Below are positions 46,051-54,455 of a DNA stretch of 64,000 nt, piece after piece (position 1 is the stretch's first letter; every line of letters starts with the position of its first letter). Under the pieces are notes generated by a model, which made no database searches, was not told the DNA's origin, and saw nothing but the letters and a program-made list of their open reading frames with translations. The position numbers and the translations under genes were made by a program. This stretch comes from CALKJP01 sp046299555 (lineage in GTDB: Bacteria > Bacteroidota > Bacteroidia > JACCXN01), in NCBI GenBank assembly GCA_046299555.1, contig JBKBHS010000001.1:1-64000 (forward strand), given 5' to 3'.

Positions 46051-46097
46051 TAAATGCTCAAATTGTTAAATTAATTACAACTTGAGCATTTATTTTT
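46051..46097 (+). terminator. Terminator of the metal receptor operon
   Basis: An 11-bp stem, TAAATGCTCAA with TTGAGCATTTA, a 20-base loop that can itself pair partly, and a T-rich tail. Confidence 0.7.
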
Positions 46098-46159
46098 AAT
46101 AATAGTCTAATCCATTGGTAATACAGAGGTTATATTAAAAAGTAATTTTTGTATTCCAA

Positions 46160-46549
46160 ATGGTAAAGACTTTAATTATAAACGATAATCAACCCATGGT
46201 TGATTTTATTAAGCTTTCGCTTAATAAATACGACTTTTCTTTAAAAGTAGCCAAGAGTAAAGAAGATGTGCTTTTGCAAATTGAAAAAGAAAAACCACAA
46301 ATAATTATTCTTGGCTTAGTTATAAAGGAAGAGGATGGCATACAGTTATGCAGAGAAATTAGGCAGCATGTAGATTATCGTCAAAGTGCCATTATTATGC
46401 TTTCGTCTGTAAAAGATTCGGAACTCATGGTAGAAAGTTTAAATGCCGGTGCTGATGACTATATAGTGCAGCCAATTTCGCCTCAACTTTTTACTAAAAA
46501 AATATTTGCTCTTTTAAGAAGAAATTCAAAGCATAGCGGAGCGGCTTAA
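46160..46549 (+). CDS. Degenerate receiver (CheY-like) domain protein
   Basis: A 129-residue single-domain receiver fold: VKTLIINDNQPMVDFIKLSL, IIMLSSVKDSELMVESLNAGADDYIV, and an RR-type C-terminal helix (PQLFTKKIFALLRRN). The key residues are altered. The acidic pair is Asn-Asp-Asn in place of DD. The phosphoacceptor Asp position in strand 3 is Gly (IIILGLVIKEEDG, where LDL or similar is usual). The conserved Lys before the last helix is Gln (IVQPISP where TKP is usual). So it should not be phosphorylated in the standard way. No output domain and no kinase neighbour. The gene ends overlapping the last four bases of the convergent PorP/SprF gene. Confidence 0.8.
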   Translation: MVKTLIINDNQPMVDFIKLSLNKYDFSLKVAKSKEDVLLQIEKEKPQIIILGLVIKEEDGIQLCREIRQHVDYRQSAIIMLSSVKDSELMVESLNAGADDYIVQPISPQLFTKKIFALLRRNSKHSGAA

Positions 46550-47487
46550 TCGTAAGCAGGGCAAGTTTTTTTATAGCTTTCTTTCCAGGCACAAGCTGAA
46601 AAGCCGAGTGTAATTTCGTGTGTTTGTGTTGTACCTTTTAGCATTCGTGTATGTGGGAAATCATATGAATAACCTACATCAAAATATTTCAGTAATCTTA
46701 ACTTTACTAAAGCACAAACAGCATCGCCTACCCTATAAGACATACCAATGGCAAAACGATTATTAAAATCCATCATTAAATTTAAATCGACTGAAGGAGC
46801 TACCAGTGGCTTAAATTTTATCATTATGGATGGTATTAGATGATATAATTCATGGGCATGAATTCTCTTACCGGCAGTAAAATTAATATGAGGGACTATT
46901 CTACTTTTAACTCCGATTTCACCACCTATCCCTTTAATTCTTCGTGGAACAATTTGATCAATAGAAATTCCTAAATAAGATTTTTTGCTGTACAACCACA
47001 TACCTAATGCGCCATCTCCCAAAATCATTGTACTCGCAGAACTATTATACAATGGATCAGCATTATCAATTACAAACATTTTGCGTGCATCTATACGGTA
47101 TTGTTTTACTCCCAAAAATGCACCTAAGCCCATATACGTATTGTAATTAATAGGCACATGATAGGCATAAGAACCATATACATATGTTCTGGCTAATGGC
47201 CCGGTTTCGTCTCTTGAAATATACCCTCCTACACCGTGATAACCTCTACTTGGAGAGTTTTTAGGTCTGAATCTACCATATAAACTTACAAACGATGTTT
47301 GTGGTGCGCCATCAAAACCAACCCATTGTTCGCGATGCCCCATTTTTATATCCCAACATTCTTTACTACCGGCAACTGCTGGATTATGGCTATATTGATT
47401 ATATATGTACTGCGTAAATTGTCTTGTTTGCTGGGCTTGAGCAGCATAAAAAATACTAAAAAATAATACGAATATGATACGCAGCAT
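46546..47487 (-). CDS. PorP/SprF family type IX secretion membrane protein (second copy)
   Basis: A 313-residue outer membrane beta-barrel with signal peptide ending AQA-QQT. The family start RQFTQYIYNQYSHNPAVAGS is followed by GHREQWVGFDGAPQTSFVSLYG and the C-terminal FDVGYSYDFPHTRMLKGTTQTHEITLG. It is one base downstream of the small type B cargo gene on the same strand, so the two must be co-transcribed and probably translationally coupled. By the SprB/SprF precedent it should secrete that cargo. It is clearly diverged from the copy at 30774-31718. Confidence 0.9.
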   Translation of the reverse strand: MLRIIFVLFFSIFYAAQAQQTRQFTQYIYNQYSHNPAVAGSKECWDIKMGHREQWVGFDGAPQTSFVSLYGRFRPKNSPSRGYHGVGGYISRDETGPLARTYVYGSYAYHVPINYNTYMGLGAFLGVKQYRIDARKMFVIDNADPLYNSSASTMILGDGALGMWLYSKKSYLGISIDQIVPRRIKGIGGEIGVKSRIVPHINFTAGKRIHAHELYHLIPSIMIKFKPLVAPSVDLNLMMDFNNRFAIGMSYRVGDAVCALVKLRLLKYFDVGYSYDFPHTRMLKGTTQTHEITLGFSACAWKESYKKTCPAYD

Positions 47488-47488
47488 G

Positions 47489-48319
47489 TTAACGAATTAT
47501 TGTGATAGAACCTTTTAGCAACTCCTGATCGGGCGAATCTGTTTTTGCATTCAACTCAATAATATAATAGTAGGTTGCTGTTGGCAATGCAGTCCCTAAA
47601 TATCTTCCATCCCAATCACCTTCGGGCGAATATCCTTTTTTATGAAATACTCTTTGTCCCCACCTGTCAAAAATGGAAACTTCATTATTAGGATATAAGC
47701 CAATTCGAATAATTTGCCAAGTGTCATTAAATCCATCTCCGTTTGGAGTAAAGGTATTTGGAATAACTATAGGCAGCAAAACCGTAACCACAACCTGATC
47801 GGAAGCTTGACAACCCTCAGGGCTATAAGTGTAAGCAGTATAGGTTGTTGTAGCATTTGGCGAAGCAGTAACTTCCTGATTATTGGTAGTATTTAAGCCG
47901 GTTGCAGGCTCCCATCCATAGGCAGATCCATTTCCTGCTGCAATTAGGGTGGTACTTCCTCCTTGAATTATAACAACATCATCTCCGGCATCTACTGTAA
48001 GGTTGTTTAATGAATCACTAACAAATATCGGATAATCTACAGAACATCCATTTCCATCAATTACGGTTATAATATGATTTCCATAAGTTAAATTATTAAA
48101 CACATTTGAACTTTGTACTTGTCCGCTATCTAATGAAAAATAATATGGACTATTACCTCCCGTAACATTAATGGTTGCGCTGCCCAAGCTTGAATTACAA
48201 ACTACCGATTGAATTATGGCTTCAATATTAAATTGCACCGTATCGCAATTATTTACGGGTTTTGCGAGTGTTGTAATTACACTAATTAGAAAGCAATAAA
48301 ATAATAGAAAGTGTTTCAA
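47489..48319 (-). CDS. Small gliding-type T9SS type B cargo protein (one SprB-like repeat, PKD-like, C-terminal domain)
   Basis: A 276-residue exported protein (signal peptide ending TLA-KPV). Residues about 35-105 form one SprB-like repeat (VVCNSSLGSATINVTGGNSPYYFS, ending DGNGC), then a PKD-like domain (VDAGDDVVIIQGGSTTLIAAG), then the type B signal (IPNTFTPNGDGFNDTWQII, FDRWGQRVFHK, LPTATYYYIIEL). It has the same domain order as the 3458-residue protein but with a single repeat. It is followed one base later by its own PorP/SprF gene. A consensus -7 box lies at 48338-48345 on the minus strand. Confidence 0.88.
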   Translation of the reverse strand: MKHFLLFYCFLISVITTLAKPVNNCDTVQFNIEAIIQSVVCNSSLGSATINVTGGNSPYYFSLDSGQVQSSNVFNNLTYGNHIITVIDGNGCSVDYPIFVSDSLNNLTVDAGDDVVIIQGGSTTLIAAGNGSAYGWEPATGLNTTNNQEVTASPNATTTYTAYTYSPEGCQASDQVVVTVLLPIVIPNTFTPNGDGFNDTWQIIRIGLYPNNEVSIFDRWGQRVFHKKGYSPEGDWDGRYLGTALPTATYYYIIELNAKTDSPDQELLKGSITIIR

Positions 48320-48337
48320 TGAGAAATTTTATTGATT

Positions 48338-48345
48338 CAAATATA
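48338..48345 (-). promoter_or_regulatory. Promoter -7 element of the small cargo/PorP operon
   Basis: TATATTTG on the minus strand, exact consensus, 18 bases before the ATG at 48319. Confidence 0.55.
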
Positions 48346-48385
48346 CATGCAATTTTTACTTCTTGAATTAAATTTTTGTCATTAG

Positions 48386-49051
48386 TTATTTATCATTTAC
48401 CGGAACCAAAAAACTTTTTACTCCTCTGTATAAATCACCTAAAAACACTTTAACCCTTAATACATAAATTGGAGAGTTTAGATTTTCATTAATTTGACGA
48501 TTACCAACTAAAATTAGTCTATAACCAACTCCTGCCCCAAGTCCAATCCAGGGAAATATTTTAAACTGTGTAGTCATAGCCGGTTCGTATAAGACTATCG
48601 GGCGATAGTTTTCGTAATGTACTACTCCTTTCCTGTCAACATATTCATAGCGAGAATTTCCAATTCCTATTTGTACAGGGATTGCATGTTCCCATCGCTT
48701 TGTTTTAAAAAAAACATATTCAAAAAAAGGAGATAAATATTCAAACTTTAAAATCGATTCTAAAGTATCAACTAATAATGATTCATTATTTATAAAATAT
48801 TTTGGTTTTGATATTTTTGAATTTAAACGATTAAATCCTATTCCTAATTTAATTGCATCGTTATATTCCCATCCTATTTTTATTCCAAATATTCTGGCTC
48901 TTTGTGAAGCAATAAAGGAGTTACGAGAATCAAATCGAGCGCTGAATTTGGGTTTTACATTAAAATGTTGAGCAATAGAATCTTTTAGTTGAGCGTTAGT
49001 AGTACACAACCAAAATAATTTGAATACTAAAAAAAGCAGAATGTTTTTCAC
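48386..49051 (-). CDS. Putative outer membrane beta-barrel protein
   Basis: A 221-residue exported protein; signal peptide ending TNA-QLK. Alternating strands such as GIKIGWEYNDAIKLGIGFNR and IGLGAGVGYRLILVG suggest a small outer membrane barrel, and the final strands end near FLGDLYRGVKSF. No named family. The start is GTG at 49051, four bases from the terminator of the oxidase operon, so it either depends on readthrough or has its own promoter within the upstream hairpin region. Its stop lies 66 bases before the small cargo gene, which has its own -7 box. Confidence 0.55.
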   Translation of the reverse strand: MKNILLFLVFKLFWLCTTNAQLKDSIAQHFNVKPKFSARFDSRNSFIASQRARIFGIKIGWEYNDAIKLGIGFNRLNSKISKPKYFINNESLLVDTLESILKFEYLSPFFEYVFFKTKRWEHAIPVQIGIGNSRYEYVDRKGVVHYENYRPIVLYEPAMTTQFKIFPWIGLGAGVGYRLILVGNRQINENLNSPIYVLRVKVFLGDLYRGVKSFLVPVNDK

Positions 49052-49054
49052 AAA

Positions 49055-49085
49055 AAAATGTCCTTAACAAAGTTAAGGGCATTTT
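49055..49085 (-). terminator. Terminator of the act-cta operon
   Basis: A 14-bp stem with one wobble pair, AAAATGCCCTTAAC on the minus strand and its partner around a three-base loop, followed by T-rich sequence. It lies 18 bases after the ctaD stop. Confidence 0.7.
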
Positions 49086-49102
49086 AAAATGTATCAGAAA
49101 TT

Positions 49103-50908
49103 TTAATGCGCTTCTTCTCCCTCAGCAATAGGAACTGTTTGAGGAACAAAATCTTTTTCTTTGCCGGGTTTAGAGTAATCATATGGCCAACGATGTACTT
49201 CAGGAATAGCGCCCGGCCAGTTTCCATGAATATGTTCTACAGGAGTAGTCCATTCTAAAGTTGTGGCATTCCATGGATTTTGTGGAGCTTTTTGTCCTCT
49301 AAAAATGCTGTAAACAAAATTAAACAAGAATATTACTTGTGCCAATGCACCAATTATAGTAAATATGGTAATAAATTCATTAATATTCATTAAATTATCA
49401 AATAATGGGAATGCTGTATTGGAGTAATAACGTCTTGGAACACCAGCCAAACCTAAGAAATGCATTGGATAAAAAACTCCATAGGCTGAAATAAATGTTA
49501 ACCAGAAGTGAGCATATCCCAATTTTTTATTCATCATTCTACCAAACATTTTAGGGAACCAATGATACACTCCTGAAAGCATAGCTAAAATTGCAGAAAC
49601 TCCCATTACAATGTGGAAATGTGCAACCACAAAGTAAGTGTCGTGAACATTAATATCTAATGTAGCATCTGCTAATATAATTCCGGTTAATCCACCTGAA
49701 ACAAAGGTTGAAACCATACCTACAGAGAACAACATTGCAGGAGTGTAAACAATATTACCTCTCCAAAGAGTAGTTAAATAATTAAATGCTTTAACTGCTG
49801 AAGGAATAGCAATTAATAATGTAGTAAATACGAATACTGAGCCTAAAAATGGATTCATTCCGGTAACAAACATGTGATGCCCCCAAACGATAAACGAAAG
49901 GAATCCAATGGCAAGTATTGAACCAATCATTGCACGATAACCAAAAATTGGTTTACGTGAGTTGGTTGAAATTACTTCGGAACTAATACCTAATGCTGGT
50001 AATATAATAATATAAACCTCAGGGTGACCTAAGAACCAAAATAAGTGCTCATAAAGCACCGGACTTCCGCCATTGTTTTCTAAGGCTTGACCGCCAATGA
50101 AAATATCAGACAAATAAAAACTTGTTCCAAAGCTTCTGTCAAAAATCAATAATAATGCGGCAGCAAATAATACAGGGAATGATAAAACACCAAGTATAGC
50201 CGTAACTAAGAATGCCCAAATAGTTAATGGCAATCTTGTCATTGACATACCTTTGGTTCTTAAGTTAACTATGGTAACAATATAATTTAAACCTCCAAGT
50301 AATGACGAAACAATGAACAATGACATACTAACTAACCAAAGGGTCATACCAAGACCTGAACCTGGCATTGCCTGAGGTAATGCGCTTAATGGAGGATATA
50401 CTGTCCAACCTGCAGCAGCAGGCCCTGATTCAATAAATACTGAAATTAATAAAACTACAGAAGAAGCAAAGAAAAACCAATATGACAACATGTTCATAAA
50501 ACCTGATGCCATATCACGTGCTCCGATTTGAAGCGGAATTAATAAATTACTGAAAGTACCACTTAATCCGGCAGTTAATACAAAGAATACCATTATAGTA
50601 CCGTGTATGGTAACTAAAGCCAAATACATGTTAGGATCTAAAACCCCGCCCGGAGCCCATTTTCCTAATAAAAATTCTGCTATTGGGAAACTTTCTCCCG
50701 GATAACCTAATTGTAAACGGAAAAGAACGGACATTATCATCCCTACAAATGCCATAAAAACACCTGTAATAAGGAACTGACGTCCTATCATTTTATGATC
50801 TTGGCTGAAGATATACTTTGTAATAAAAGATTCTTCATGGTGGTGGTCATGGTCATGATCATGATGATGACCGTGAGCCGTGTGATGAAGTGCGTGATCC
50901 ATTGCCAT
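49103..50908 (-). CDS. ctaD: Cytochrome c oxidase subunit I (A1-type haem-copper oxidase)
   Basis: A 601-residue inner membrane protein with 12 or more helices that reduces oxygen and pumps protons. The key ligands are present: GHPEVYIIILPALG with the copper-B His-Tyr pair and the A1-type proton-channel Glu, WGHHMFVTGMNP with two His, and HDTYFVVAHFHIVMG with the haem ligands. The N terminus carries an unusual His-rich tail (HTAHGHHHDHDHDHHHEE). It is last in the operon after ctaC. No ctaE (subunit III) gene follows, so that subunit must be encoded elsewhere. Confidence 0.96.
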   Translation of the reverse strand: MAMDHALHHTAHGHHHDHDHDHHHEESFITKYIFSQDHKMIGRQFLITGVFMAFVGMIMSVLFRLQLGYPGESFPIAEFLLGKWAPGGVLDPNMYLALVTIHGTIMVFFVLTAGLSGTFSNLLIPLQIGARDMASGFMNMLSYWFFFASSVVLLISVFIESGPAAAGWTVYPPLSALPQAMPGSGLGMTLWLVSMSLFIVSSLLGGLNYIVTIVNLRTKGMSMTRLPLTIWAFLVTAILGVLSFPVLFAAALLLIFDRSFGTSFYLSDIFIGGQALENNGGSPVLYEHLFWFLGHPEVYIIILPALGISSEVISTNSRKPIFGYRAMIGSILAIGFLSFIVWGHHMFVTGMNPFLGSVFVFTTLLIAIPSAVKAFNYLTTLWRGNIVYTPAMLFSVGMVSTFVSGGLTGIILADATLDINVHDTYFVVAHFHIVMGVSAILAMLSGVYHWFPKMFGRMMNKKLGYAHFWLTFISAYGVFYPMHFLGLAGVPRRYYSNTAFPLFDNLMNINEFITIFTIIGALAQVIFLFNFVYSIFRGQKAPQNPWNATTLEWTTPVEHIHGNWPGAIPEVHRWPYDYSKPGKEKDFVPQTVPIAEGEEAH

Positions 50909-50942
50909 AATTTTATTTTTTATCTTTAAAAATATGTCTATT

Positions 50943-51986
50943 TTAATTTTGAGCTACAACAGTTGTATCATTACTATTAACAACTGTTTCAGTTTTTGGT
51001 TCTTCCGATGCTTTGTTAGTTGTAAAAAATGGTTTTTGCTCACTTATCCATTTATTGTATTCTTCTTCACTTACAACAACAATATCCATTTGCATATTAT
51101 AATGTGCAGCACCACAAATTTTATTACATAATAATATATAATTGAATTCAGGATTACCGGTTTTTTCGCGCATTTCGGCCGTAGTAATAGTTGGTTTGAA
51201 ATGGAATTGGGTTACCATGCCGGGCACACAGTTCATTTGTGCTCTAAAATGGGGCATATAAGCACTATGAATTACATCTCTTGATCGCATCGAGAAATTA
51301 ATTTCTCTATTTACAGGTATTAAAATTTCTCCTTTAACTATTATATCGTCTTTACCATTTTCATCGTTAGCATCTAATCCTAAAGCATTGGGACCATCTA
51401 TTAATCTAAAATTTGCTCTTCCTAATTTATTATCGTTTCCGGCATATCTTGCAGTCCAATCAAATTGTTTAGCATATAATTCAATATTTATAGCATCTTC
51501 AGAAGCAGGAGCCATTATACTGTTCCAAGTAGTTAATCCATAAATAATGATTATTGCTAAAACCACTGCAGGAACTGAAGTCCATAATAATTCTAATTTG
51601 TTGCTATGTAAAAAATATTCAGCTTTTCTGCCGTCATTTTTCTTGTAATATTTATATGCAAACCAAAATAAAATTAATTGAACGCCAAAAAATACGATAC
51701 CGATAATTGCTAAATTAAAATTCATTAAATTATCAACTGCCACGCCATGTTCAGATGCTGATTCGGGTAATAATAAAGGTGCCCATTTTACTAATGAATA
51801 AGCAACGAACCCAAATAAAACAAACATAAATAGCAAAAATAGCGTACCATTCATTCTATTATCGCTGGTACTAATATTTTCTTCTTTAGCACCTTTTAAT
51901 TGTGCTGCTAATTCAAATACTCTAATTAATTGAGCTATGGCAATAACTCCTAAAAGTATTACTACGGCTACTATAAACTGTGTCAT
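50943..51986 (-). CDS. ctaC: Cytochrome c oxidase subunit II (CuA)
   Basis: A 347-residue protein that accepts electrons from cytochrome c and passes them to subunit I. The CuA site LLCNKICGAAHYNMQMDI (C-x3-C-x3-H-x2-M) is near residue 290, with the other His in VIHSAYMPHFRAQMN. Before the cupredoxin domain are about four hydrophobic segments rather than the usual two: FIVAVVILLGVIAIAQLI, LFLLFMFVLFGFVAYSL, IIGIVFFGVQLILFWFAY and SVPAVVLAIIIIYG. The two extra helices at the N terminus are, I believe, common in Bacteroidota. Operon: after actF, before ctaD. Confidence 0.95.
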   Translation of the reverse strand: MTQFIVAVVILLGVIAIAQLIRVFELAAQLKGAKEENISTSDNRMNGTLFLLFMFVLFGFVAYSLVKWAPLLLPESASEHGVAVDNLMNFNLAIIGIVFFGVQLILFWFAYKYYKKNDGRKAEYFLHSNKLELLWTSVPAVVLAIIIIYGLTTWNSIMAPASEDAINIELYAKQFDWTARYAGNDNKLGRANFRLIDGPNALGLDANDENGKDDIIVKGEILIPVNREINFSMRSRDVIHSAYMPHFRAQMNCVPGMVTQFHFKPTITTAEMREKTGNPEFNYILLCNKICGAAHYNMQMDIVVVSEEEYNKWISEQKPFFTTNKASEEPKTETVVNSNDTTVVAQN

Positions 51987-52015
51987 ATTATAAACGTTTT
52001 AATAAATTCTAACTA

Positions 52016-53215
52016 TTATGTATGTAAATGTTCACTTTCTTCCAAGAATGGATGTTTTTGAACTGAAACCGGAGCTTTGGTTAAGGCTGTAAGTACTATA
52101 TTTAAAAACAAGCCTAAGAAACCTAAAAAGGTTCCGATTTCAACTATTCCAAAGCGCCAGTTTTCTTTTACCGCACCAGGCATTATCATTAAAAATACAT
52201 CTAACCAGTGTCCGATAAATATTATTAATCCAACAAATACTAATAAAATTTGATTACGCTTTGCATCTCTCGACATTAATATCAACATTGGGAATGTAAA
52301 GTTGATGATAAAGATAAAGAAGAATAAAAAGCGATAATGCTCCCAACGCGCTAAATAATAGGTAACTTCTTCAGGAACGTTTGCATACCATATTAGTAAA
52401 AATTGCGAAAACCAAAGATACGACCATAAAAAACTTAATGCAAACATCCATTTACCCATATCGTGTATATGGCTGTCATTTACATTTTCTAAATATCCTT
52501 TATTTTTTAAATAGATGGTTAATAACGTCATAAAGATTATTGAACTTACCCACATACCGGAAAATACATACCATCCAAATAAGGTACTAAACCAGTGGGT
52601 ATCTATTGACATTATCCAATCCCATGCAGCTACAGATGAAGTAAATCCGAAAAACACTAAAAATATGGCTGCTGAAGTGATATTCTTTTTATGTAATTCT
52701 ACTCCACCTACTAAATCTTCTTCTAATGAACGTTTACGGAATAATCTTTGAAAATATACCCATACTCCTAAAAACAACAATGCTCTAATCCAAAAAAAAG
52801 GTTGATTTAAGTATGCTTTTTTGTTAGCTATTATTGGATCATAATGCTCTCCTCCTTCTATGTATAACTCTGGATCCATCCAATGAAAAATGTGATGTAA
52901 ATGAAGCGAACCGGCCCCCAACACAATTATCATAAAAATAGCGCCAATTGGAAGGTAAGAAGAAACAGCTTCAAATACTCGTTTTAATACAACTGCCCAA
53001 GCCGCTTCGGCCGCATATTGAACGGCTATAAAAAATGTAGCTGCTAAAGCAATGGAAAAAAAGAAAAATGTATTTACGTAAATATTGGCCCATGTACGGG
53101 TTCCATGCGTATCATGATCGGTAAGAAATCCAATAATAATTGACAGTAAACCAATTCCCATCAGGATAAAGGTCCACATTTTTGTTTTCTTGGGAAATGT
53201 ATAGCTTAGGTTCAT
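52016..53215 (-). CDS. actF: Alternative complex III subunit F (ActF), membrane quinol oxidoreductase-like
   Basis: A 399-residue integral membrane protein with about ten hydrophobic helices (for example ILMGIGLLSIIIGFL and VFVGLIIFIGHWLDVFLMIM). It is homologous in design to ActC and belongs to the NrfD/PsrC-like group that frames the quinol site of alternative complex III. It follows actE by 40 bases and precedes ctaC by 29. The assignment rests on gene order (A-B-C-D-E-F-ctaC-ctaD), length and topology. Confidence 0.9.
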   Translation of the reverse strand: MNLSYTFPKKTKMWTFILMGIGLLSIIIGFLTDHDTHGTRTWANIYVNTFFFFSIALAATFFIAVQYAAEAAWAVVLKRVFEAVSSYLPIGAIFMIIVLGAGSLHLHHIFHWMDPELYIEGGEHYDPIIANKKAYLNQPFFWIRALLFLGVWVYFQRLFRKRSLEEDLVGGVELHKKNITSAAIFLVFFGFTSSVAAWDWIMSIDTHWFSTLFGWYVFSGMWVSSIIFMTLLTIYLKNKGYLENVNDSHIHDMGKWMFALSFLWSYLWFSQFLLIWYANVPEEVTYYLARWEHYRFLFFFIFIINFTFPMLILMSRDAKRNQILLVFVGLIIFIGHWLDVFLMIMPGAVKENWRFGIVEIGTFLGFLGLFLNIVLTALTKAPVSVQKHPFLEESEHLHT

Positions 53216-53255
53216 TTTTATGATTTTTTAAGCCTGTTTATTCTATTTTTTACAA

Positions 53256-53873
53256 TTAATTTTGAGTAGCAGGTGCTGGTGCGCCTAATTGTTTTCCTTG
53301 CAATTTTTGAACATGGTAGACTACTTTCCAACGTTCTTCTTTAGTTAATTGCGAAGCATGTGCCCCCATGTTATTTTTTCCATAAGTAATGGAGTGAAAA
53401 ATTTTGCCTTCGGGTAAATCAGCTAAATTTTTTGAGTATGAAGGAGGTTTAAGCGCATAATTATCTCTTTGTTCGGTTAATAGTTTAACTACACTTCCAT
53501 CACCATCTCCATTTGGCCCATGACAATGAATACAAAACTTTTCATATAATACTTTGCCTTCTTCTGCCACTGCTTCTGAATATGGAATGGGATTTTTTAA
53601 TAATGCACCCGCTTGCTCATAGCCTTCAGGTGTATTTGGAAAAGGATAAGGTGTACTGTTTATAGCGCTACCGGTATGAACAATGGTTCCTTTTACCGGT
53701 GTTCTTGCAGATTGTTCTTCAATGTTTTCGTAATCTACATAGGCTTCGATAGAAGGAGAGCGATACATATCGGGCATATATTCCAATCCCGGACTTTGCT
53801 CGTATTTACATGATGTAAATAGTAGAGCCACTGCAGATACTGCAACAGGGATGTATATTTTAACTTTTTTCAT
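53256..53873 (-). CDS. actE: Alternative complex III subunit E (ActE), monohaem cytochrome c lipoprotein
   Basis: A 205-residue lipoprotein (ALLFTSC-KYEQ). One haem c site FCIHCHGPNGDGDG is at about residue 112, with Met in NNMGAHASQ as a likely distal ligand. The conserved N-terminal MPDMYRSPS region is typical of ActE. The subunit is exposed to the periplasm and carries electrons towards the oxidase or a soluble cytochrome. Placed between actD and actF. Confidence 0.92.
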   Translation of the reverse strand: MKKVKIYIPVAVSAVALLFTSCKYEQSPGLEYMPDMYRSPSIEAYVDYENIEEQSARTPVKGTIVHTGSAINSTPYPFPNTPEGYEQAGALLKNPIPYSEAVAEEGKVLYEKFCIHCHGPNGDGDGSVVKLLTEQRDNYALKPPSYSKNLADLPEGKIFHSITYGKNNMGAHASQLTKEERWKVVYHVQKLQGKQLGAPAPATQN

Positions 53874-53892
53874 CTGTAAAAATTAACTTAAG

Positions 53893-54432
53893 TTATTTTT
53901 TATAAATTCTTTCTTTAAGCTCAACAACCGGAGTATCGTTTATTATTCCTAATAATTCTTCTTCACTGAATTTTTTATTTTCATCCGGGTGAATTTCCAT
54001 TGCAAACATATAATCTGTTGTTCTTGGATCCGGATTTTTAGGCCTAGCTCCTGGATATAGTCCATTTACCGCAAAAAATGTTAAAGCCATTCCATGAGCA
54101 GCAAGTAATACCGTAAACTCAAAAGTTACGGGAATAAAAGATGGTATATTTTCATACAATGAAAAGCTTGGTTTACCACCTATATTCATTGGCCAATCTG
54201 CTATCATAAAATAATACATGCCTATAATTGCCAATGTTGTTCCTGTAATTCCGTACATGAATGCAGCAATAGCTAATCGTGTTCTTTTAATACCGATTAC
54301 CGGATCTAAACCGTGAATTGGAAAAGGTGAAAAAACATCTTTAATGCGAACACCTTTTGCAACCATTTTTTTAGCTGCTTCCAACAACACATGGTCGTCA
54401 TCATACATTGCGTAAAATACTTTTTTGCCCAT
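53893..54432 (-). CDS. actD: Alternative complex III subunit D (ActD, DUF3341)
   Basis: A 179-residue membrane subunit with two helices (FMYGITGTTLAIIGMYYFMI and VLLAAHGMALTFFAVNGL) and an N-terminal domain (FYAMYDDDHVLLEAAKKM) typical of DUF3341. It ends in a cytoplasmic or periplasmic tail. The usual position between actC and actE supports the call. Confidence 0.9.
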   Translation of the reverse strand: MGKKVFYAMYDDDHVLLEAAKKMVAKGVRIKDVFSPFPIHGLDPVIGIKRTRLAIAAFMYGITGTTLAIIGMYYFMIADWPMNIGGKPSFSLYENIPSFIPVTFEFTVLLAAHGMALTFFAVNGLYPGARPKNPDPRTTDYMFAMEIHPDENKKFSEEELLGIINDTPVVELKERIYKK

Positions 54433-54455
54433 AATAATCTTTATAATGTATAGTA

